Below, piece after piece: positions 58,101-64,000 of a stretch of 64,000 nt of DNA. Within the stretch, counting starts at the first letter, position 1; every line of letters starts with the position of its first letter. The notes under the pieces are model-generated. The model saw only the letters and a program-made list of their open reading frames with translations. It had not been told where the DNA came from and did no database searches. Where the stretch lies: the NCBI GenBank assembly GCA_010645155.1, contig JAAGOF010000070.1:925035-989034 (forward strand). The letters are read 5' to 3'. Source of the DNA: Tigriopus japonicus (Eukaryota > Arthropoda > Copepoda > Harpacticoida > Harpacticidae). A program made the translations under genes and the position numbers.

Positions 58101-58163
58101 ACCGCTCTTCCCAAGATTTTCCTAGTTTATGGCTAGTAGAGCCAACGAGGCGGAAATCTCCTC
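46140..58163. other. 12-kb intergenic region with no supported gene
   Basis: It lies between the CEP97 start exon and the 3' end of the GPCR gene. It should contain the CEP97 promoter and any 5' UTR exon, since the exon carrying the ATG begins at an acceptor at 46139. Open frames at 47283-48203, 51386-51768 and 53135-53540 occur on both strands of the same DNA and show no domain. The 53.2-53.5 kb block is GC-richer with a polar, charged minus-strand frame and is the likeliest place for an unrecognised exon. I see no tRNA or transposon with clear ends. Confidence 0.4.
57847..57852 (-). terminator. Candidate poly(A) signal of the methuselah-like GPCR gene
   Basis: AATAAA on the minus strand, about 310 nt downstream of the GPCR stop codon. 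The region is very AT-rich, so the hexamer could occur by chance. Confidence 0.35.
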
Positions 58164-60179
58164 TCATTCATGTTCCAACTCCACTTTGGCCACCGTAGTG
58201 GTCACGGTGGTCACTTCATACGTGTAGCTCTTTCTCAATGGATAGGACAAGGTTGAGACGATGGTTTTGACGGATTCTCGAGTGCCATTCTTGGCTTCCA
58301 TTGGGCCCTGAATTCTAGTCTCGGTGGTCACGTTAGTAAGACTCACCTTGCTGCCTTGCCTCACCCTATAATTAGCTTGAAGTATGGGCTCATCAGTTGC
58401 AGATAAGGTTCGCCTAATGGAGGTCCTCATTCTGGAGACTGTCCCAGCGTCAAAGAATAATACCACAAACAATATCACCCCTTGAAGCGCGTTGATGACA
58501 TCGAAGAAGAAACTGGTTGTGATGACCCATAAGTCTCGACCAAATAGCGTCAATAGCGTCCAAGAAATGACTTCAGATAGCCAACTGATTCCCAAAGCAA
58601 AGAACATTTTGGTTACCGTAAGCATACGGTACTGCTGTTGAGCTCTAACTGATGGATCCCCTTGACGTTGAGACCACACTCCACAACAAAGGTTCCATGA
58701 AGTGCAAATGAAGCCTAACAGGTTGAACATCAGACATGGCGCAGTCACAATATGGAAGTATAAGAACATGCCCCGATCGCCCAAGAAGCATCTGGTTACA
58801 CCTAGATTAGGTTTCACAACGTAAGTCCCCACCCAATCAGGCAAAAGATGAATGAAAAGTGTAACGCCAGATATGACGGCCGGTCCGCCCCAAGCCCAAA
58901 AGGCGTACTTGTAGAACATGGGATTCCGAATTCCCTTGGGCTCATTCTCGGTGCTTCGACGAATTCGGCGAAAGTTTTTCCAGATCATGAAACACATGCA
59001 GTTCAGCCAAAAGAGTGCAGAAAGGTAGCAAAATTGAATGGCTATGCCCTCGATTTGGCAGGCTATTGGATATTCTGTGATGTGGCTGGGCCCAGTGAAG
59101 TGTGGAATGACAAGGAAAGAATACAAAAGGAAAAGCATTGATATCATACACAGGGTCATGATACCAAAGAGTTTGTCCCGACTCCGTTTGAAAACCAAGA
59201 TAAAAGTGATGGCCAAGAAGACAAGGGAGATCACGAACAAAATGGGCAAGATATCCATGACGACAAGCTCAACTTCAGCGGCAATGAACCTCATTCTGTT
59301 TGAGACGCAAACTTTGACACTTTCAAAGCTCTGTTGATCTGGATTGTCTAAATCAGTCACATTGATCACACAGTATCGAGAATAATTGTACCGCTCGCCT
59401 TGTAGGACAAGTTCTCCGGTTTCGTAAAAGTGGAAGTCTTCAGTGCGAGAGTCATAAATGTGTAAGTCATTCGGGTGGCATGTGGGGTTGCCAAAGAAAT
59501 ACTTGATATCATGACTGGGCCCTGATATGGGTTCCCTCTTATTGTCCATCAAAGTCGGTTCCCAAGATTGGGCCATTTTTTTCCCCACACGTGGGCCATC
59601 CGTCTCTTGACATTGGTCATTTTCGTAATTGTAGGTCTGGCCGAAATGACAGCATTTTCGGACGCAAGGACGCACTCGACACTCGTAAGTGGGTAGTTTT
59701 TGGCACAGAATGGCGGCAATGCCGAGAATGTCTTGCTCTTCATTAACCATCCGCTCCACACAGAATTTCTCGTGAAATGTGGCACTCTCCACATGGAACA
59801 AGACCGAGTTCTCCGTGGAGCGATCTATGAGGAATGCCACAGAATCTTCGGAATGAAGAAGAATAGTTCTCTCCTCATTCTTGGAACAAATTGGTGGTCC
59901 AGATCTCGTGTCGATATGAAACTTGGTTGGAATCCTATCCAGTTGTTCAATAGTTGTATCAAATGGATAGGAAACGAGATCTTGAATTCCCAAGTACGTT
60001 GTGCAGCCTTGACCATTGAAGGTCAGAACTTCTTCAGGCTTGCAACATTTCTGAATCCTCGACTCGAAGAGTGCACTCTCAGAAAGTGGGAACATAGGCG
60101 GATTGGTTTTTCCGAGCACAAGTTTGAAACCAATCATATTAATGAGACTTGATATCAGACTCAGGAAATTCATATTCAA
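58164..60179 (-). CDS. Methuselah-like class B secretin-type GPCR, intronless (671 aa)
   Basis: A seven-transmembrane receptor of the arthropod Methuselah group (family B2), acting at the plasma membrane with an unknown ligand. The N-terminus is hydrophobic (FLSLISSLINMIG), fitting a signal peptide ending near residue 24. The ectodomain, about 25-300, is cysteine-rich: CCKPEEVL at 45, the CRVRPCVRKCC cluster at 167-177 typical of Methuselah ectodomains, and CHPNDLHIY at 234. It has N-glycosylation sequons NYS and NVT at 265 and 273. Membrane helices are at about 307-330, 336-358, 373-400, 423-444, 470-493, 519-546 and 551-577. Helix 3 contains SALFWLNCMCFMIWKNFR, and the start of helix 6 has KMFFALGISWLSEVISW, both family hallmarks. 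The tail (578-671) is Ser/Thr-rich and ends VAKVELEHE. Length fits the family. The first Met is used because it precedes the signal-like stretch. There is no intron in the whole frame. Confidence 0.9.
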   Translation of the reverse strand: MNMNFLSLISSLINMIGFKLVLGKTNPPMFPLSESALFESRIQKCCKPEEVLTFNGQGCTTYLGIQDLVSYPFDTTIEQLDRIPTKFHIDTRSGPPICSKNEERTILLHSEDSVAFLIDRSTENSVLFHVESATFHEKFCVERMVNEEQDILGIAAILCQKLPTYECRVRPCVRKCCHFGQTYNYENDQCQETDGPRVGKKMAQSWEPTLMDNKREPISGPSHDIKYFFGNPTCHPNDLHIYDSRTEDFHFYETGELVLQGERYNYSRYCVINVTDLDNPDQQSFESVKVCVSNRMRFIAAEVELVVMDILPILFVISLVFLAITFILVFKRSRDKLFGIMTLCMISMLFLLYSFLVIPHFTGPSHITEYPIACQIEGIAIQFCYLSALFWLNCMCFMIWKNFRRIRRSTENEPKGIRNPMFYKYAFWAWGGPAVISGVTLFIHLLPDWVGTYVVKPNLGVTRCFLGDRGMFLYFHIVTAPCLMFNLLGFICTSWNLCCGVWSQRQGDPSVRAQQQYRMLTVTKMFFALGISWLSEVISWTLLTLFGRDLWVITTSFFFDVINALQGVILFVVLFFDAGTVSRMRTSIRRTLSATDEPILQANYRVRQGSKVSLTNVTTETRIQGPMEAKNGTRESVKTIVSTLSYPLRKSYTYEVTTVTTTVAKVELEHE

Positions 60180-61245
60180 AAAAGTTTGCGATGTAAAGTC
60201 CTCTCGGAGATGAAGAAACTAATACACTGACGTCGGATTACGAGCCCGAGGAAAAAAGTGACGGAATACTCGAGTTGTTATGCCAAAGATGACGCACGAT
60301 AACTCTGATGGAGAGCTAGCTAACCATGCTCAAAGGAGATCGATAGTGAGAAAAGGAACCCTTTGCTCCTCCCATCATTAGTGTGGTAGCAGTGCATTGG
60401 ATATTAGTGCAAGGGCTTCTTGAGGGCAATACTGACCTCCAAACCATTCTCAGTCACGGATGATTGATCAATTCTTCAGCTCGAACAGGTCACTTCCACT
60501 AGGAAATCGCCATGGAAATTAGCCCTCCGAGATTGTTGCTAGCCAAATCAATTTCAAAAGGGGAAGTGCCAACAAAGAGAATACTGAATACTTCACTTTG
60601 CAAAATGCATGATGAAGCTGATGCAGTCTATGATTGCAAAGCTTTTCTTTTTAGCTCATTTGCGGAGTCTTAAAGCCACTTGGACTAATTGTGCCAGTGA
60701 ATTAATCCAAGTCAACTCTGAACTGGTTATGGATGAAATTGATATCAAAGGAATGTGCGCACTTCTCTCTCGGAAGGTGATGCTTGTTCCACTACCATCT
60801 TTCCGGCTCAATGCTGCAATTGAAACTAAACAAATGTCACCAAGCTGTTACAAGAGACATCTAAAAGCTAAGCCATCTAAAAGTTACGAATCAAGATTTG
60901 CAAGGTTTCCTGTAATTGAAAAGCCCTAACGAAGCAACTTGTTGCCATGTTTAAGTCTTGTGGCTTCCCGATGATGAAAACGTCGGTTGGAAGTCATTGT
61001 TGAAGTGGTCAAAAACTTGATCAATGTTAAATTGATTAGTTCACCAAAGAAAAACCCTGAAATAATATATTCAGGTCAATAGTTTTGTTACAAGAGTGCC
61101 GCTTCTTGATTTGATTCCCCCTTCCCTGGTCCTTTTTAACAAGAAGTAATTAAACAATAACCACTCCCACAGACGACTCGACAGACCACCTTATGGCAAC
61201 TTAAAATGAAGAAAGAAAGGAACGATGTGTGATACTAATAATGTA
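60180..61245. other. Upstream region of the GPCR gene
   Basis: About 1 kb between the GPCR start codon and the palindromic mariner derivative. It presumably holds the GPCR promoter. A 106-codon frame at 60609-60929 (+) has no recognisable domain and is probably chance. I saw no TATA box at a sensible distance. Confidence 0.4.
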
Positions 61246-62167
61246 CAGGGCTGGGCACTTCTATTGTCAAAATTTTTCAACAGCAGTTTTGAGAGTCAAA
61301 ACGTACGAGGTTGTACAATATTTTAAAGCATTTTGCGTGAAAATTAAGACAATTTTACGTAGAAATTTTCAATTGAACCACCATTGGCGGCAACAACACG
61401 TTCAACACGACCATGGAAAGATTGGCATGTACTGGCAACCTCCGCGGGATCCAGGTCGGCAGTGACCTTGGTGATGGAGCATATTAGGTATTAGAGACTT
61501 TAGGCTGTTGTGGTGGGTCTTGCGAGCCATGGCCTCTATTCTCCCCTTCAGGTAGAAGTCGAATGGGTTCAAGTCAGGGGAGTTTGGGAGCCTGTATTGG
61601 GATCCCAGAAGTGGTGGAGATTCTCAGTCATCCAGGCAATGGTCTTCTTGGCCTTATGGGCAATCCTCCTGCTTGCTGGAAGGTATAAGGCTTTCGACCA
61701 GTGCAGGGAACCATCCACAGCACCACAACATCTTCAAGAACCTCGTGGTGGACCTCCTGACCCACTTTCAGGCCGACTTTGAAGAATTGGGGATCATTGT
61801 CTGGATGACTGAGAATCTCTGCCACTTCTGGGATCCAAACACATGGCCTCCAAACTTCCCTGCCTTCAACCCACCTGACTTCTACTTATAGGGAAGGATG
61901 GACATCATGGCTTGCAAGACCCACCAAAAAAGCCTGAAGTCCCCAAAGCACTCCATCATCAAGGCCACCGCCGAACTGGATCCCGCGGAAGTTGCCAGGG
62001 CATGCCAATCTTTCCGTGGTTGTGTTGAACGCGTTGTTGCTGCAAATGGCGTTTCAATTGAATAATCCTATGTAAATTAGTCTGAAATACTTTGAAATAC
62101 TGTACAACTTCGTTTTCACTCTCTAAACTGCCGTTGAAAATTTTGACAATAGATGTGCCCAACCCTG
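61246..62167. mobile_element. Palindromic mariner derivative made of two inverted transposase 3' halves
   Basis: A 922-bp element flanked by TA on both sides (61244-61245 and 62168-62169). The ends CAGGGCTGGGCACTTCTATT and the reverse complement of the right end, CAGGGTTGGGCACATCTATT, match for about 60 bp. The inverted similarity continues for nearly 400 bp per arm. The left arm, read on the minus strand, and the right arm, read on the plus strand, each encode the C-terminal half of a mariner transposase. Each contains a third catalytic motif region (right arm WPPN then NPPDFYL, with the expected Asp context), then CQSF, VERVVAANG and the C-terminus. Both copies are broken by frameshifts or stops and the N-terminal half is missing, so it cannot move on its own. 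Spacing of the degraded motifs resembles the DD37D group. Confidence 0.8.
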
Positions 62168-62785
62168 TACATTTACATACATACGTACACAAATAAAAAC
62201 ACCTGATGTGGACGCGGGCTTTACTGCCCGGACGGGCGGGTCACTCATGAGTCATAATCCACTCTTATAAATTTGAAAAAGTAAATGGAACCAATCAAGC
62301 TCTTGCGCACACTCCACTAATTGTTGTGGCTCTACGTTGGTCCGTTATATACAGGATACTCCTTTTGACAAAGTTTCAACACAAAAAGAATTGAAATGTT
62401 TGAATAGTAATAACAAGAAAGACAATGTGGAGCACAGAAAAACAAATGTAGACATATGTTAAAGGGTAAAAATATCCCGACGCCTTTATTCAAATTCATT
62501 GTTGATACTGCTAAATTTTCTTTGAAATAACTTTTAAGTGTTAGAGTCAACAAACTAGCATTGATTGAGGGCATACCTGTGGTATTTTTTCAAACTTTTT
62601 TCATCATATGACAGGGTTTCAGTTTGCCTGTCACTTTCTTCGTCTCCAAACGGCACTCATGTTTTTCCATTGGATAACATTTATCTTTAGGCTTGTAGAT
62701 TAGCAAAAAACTTTTTCAGCATTCATAAACTTGACATATTAGCATTTTAATTTGTTGGTTGAAAATTAGAGAGACATCTTTATTT

Positions 62786-62915
62786 CGGATGTTACGTGCA
62801 CTAATTCAAATGGCCTTTTACACCCGGCTTGTGTACAGATACTATCCTTGAGATGGCTTTTTATGTTACACTTTGGTATGTTCAATTCGTTTGAATTAGT
62901 GTCATGTAACATCCG
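62786..62915. repeat. Imperfect inverted repeat, 25-bp arms
   Basis: CGGATGTTACGTGCACTAAT and following bases (62786-62810) pair with the complementary segment at 62890-62915 (ATTAGTGTCATGTAACATCCG), with one or two mismatches and one offset base. The loop is about 80 bp with no ORF. It may be a small MITE, but no target duplication is visible. Confidence 0.5.
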
Positions 62916-63210
62916 AGCTCATATTTATTGAGACCTGTACAACTTTGGGGGCGTTTTTACGAAGGTAGGCATCATTTCTTTGAAAAAAAATGATGATTTT
63001 TAATCTCATTTCTTTTGGGATTGCGTTCCACAAATCGACACCCGTTGTCCAAAACAAACTAGGGACCCTGCTACAGAGACTTTTTTGGATTATTATTGCT
63101 AGGTCTAGCGACGCTTTATAGAGACTGGTTCTAAATCCTACTGATACATAATAGTAGATACTACTACTTCAGTACTACTCCAGTAGTTCCTACTAATCCA
63201 GAATACTACT

Positions 63211-63502
63211 GATGTGTTTCGAGTTGGATTTTTGGCAGAGTTTTGCCAATTTGGTTTTTAGGGTCAAAAATCTGACCACAGCTAAACTTTTCAACGGGCA
63301 TAGACCTTATCTACCATAAAATATGGCAGCACTGCCAACTCGAAATCCATTTTCATAACTATCGATGGAACTCGAAATCGAACTAGTTCGAGTGTTGCCA
63401 AATTGGTCCCCTTTTAGATCTTTTCAAAAAGTTCTATGCAACCTACCCTGTTTAACAGCGATAAACTTCCGAGTCAAAACTGGCAGCGCTTCGAAACACA
63501 TC
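63211..63502. repeat. Candidate MITE with 12-bp terminal inverted repeats
   Basis: GATGTGTTTCGA at 63211-63222 is exactly complementary to TCGAAACACATC at 63491-63502. Short inverted words inside (GCCAATTTGG and CCAAATTGG) add to the structure. There is no coding capacity and no obvious target duplication. Just upstream, 63140-63210 is a run of TACTACT-like words. Confidence 0.4.
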
Positions 63503-63546
63503 TCTAGAGAGAGTAGAAAAATTTAATTAAATCGTAAATTTTCTTT

Positions 63547-63702
63547 AAATTTTTTGCCCCTTTTTGGTCCAATTTTAATTTTTTTGCCCCTTTTCGCGAG
63601 CCATTTTAATTTTTTTGCCCCTTTTCGTGAGCCATTTTAATTTTTTTGCCCCTTTTCGTGAGCCATTTTAATTTTTTTGCCCCTTTTCGTGAGCCATTTT
63701 TT
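63547..63702. repeat. 31-bp tandem repeat, about 4-5 copies
   Basis: The unit begins ATTTTAATTTTTTTGCCCC and continues TTTTCGTGAGCC. The first copy is diverged (TTTTTGGTCCA), the second has CGCGAGCC, and the next ones are identical (CGTGAGCC). The gradient of identity suggests recent expansion at the right end. Confidence 0.85.
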
Positions 63703-63754
63703 GGTCACCTCAAGTCATAATTGGCGCCAAAAGACAGGTGCTAACACATCCAGC

Positions 63755-63960
63755 CTGACCAATTTTAGCTCAATAGGGCTAAATTTAGCTCTTCTTCCTG
63801 ATATTTTGGAAATTTGGCTCCAAATTTGAGCATTTAGCTCTTTTGGCTCTTTTAGCGCCTTTTGAAATATTTGGCCATTTTTAGCTCTTTTTCTGAGAAT
63901 TTTAGGGATTTTTGGCTCCTTTATACAATTTTTGAAGTTACCAGATTTTCTACCTCAACA
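63755..63960. repeat. Low-complexity TTTAGCTC/TTTGGCTC region
   Basis: The word TTTAGCTC or TTTGGCTC recurs irregularly many times, often preceded by T-runs. It has no fixed period. It may be the tail of a transposon that continues past the window edge, together with the 31-bp array. Confidence 0.5.
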
Positions 63961-64000
63961 AAATGAAGCTTGTTTAAAAATGGTCATTCTTTTCTAAAAA

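Overview
This is animal nuclear DNA. It has spliced genes with GT-AG introns, AATAAA poly(A) signals, a eukaryotic tRNA and many DNA-transposon remnants. A methuselah-type GPCR plus mariner/maT and hAT elements point to an arthropod, most likely a crustacean such as a copepod. That assignment is inference, because no species-diagnostic sequence was recognised.

Layout. The left edge (1-602) is the 3' end of a Ty3/gypsy-type LTR retrotransposon, followed by an unrecognised serine-rich ORF (643-1248, +). ATG5 (1772-11042, -) could be rebuilt as five exons giving 270 aa, and its second intron carries an apparently intact maT-type mariner (6480-7766). PGM3/AGM1, phosphoacetylglucosamine mutase (12733-15876, +), was rebuilt as ten exons giving 542 aa. 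It converges tail-to-tail on a very large CEP97 gene (16031-46118, -), rebuilt as seven coding exons giving 1282 aa. Both poly(A) signals lie within about 20 bp of each other.

The CEP97 introns hold most of the other items. They include a 2.16-kb hAT-like foldback element with ~700-bp arms and an 8-bp target duplication (18024-20187), a 246-bp hAT MITE with a perfect 8-bp duplication (23387-23632), a tRNA-Leu(UAG) (25456-25535), two smaller palindromic MITEs, and an intronless 610-codon gene on the opposite strand (33498-35330, +) whose 3' end stops just short of a CEP97 exon. About 12 kb with no recognisable gene follows (46140-58163). Then come an intronless methuselah-like GPCR gene (58164-60179, -) and a repeat-rich right end with a palindromic mariner derivative (61246-62167), inverted repeats and a 31-bp tandem array.

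The genes have unrelated housekeeping or cell-biological roles: autophagy conjugation, UDP-GlcNAc synthesis, centriole capping and signalling. Nothing suggests an operon or a co-functional cluster. Exon models were built by hand by matching reading frame, splice signals and family conservation across each junction. All three multi-exon models close in frame, but none has transcript support. I did not find a clearly new biological system. The strongest candidates for follow-up are the intronic foldback element and the nested opposite-strand gene.
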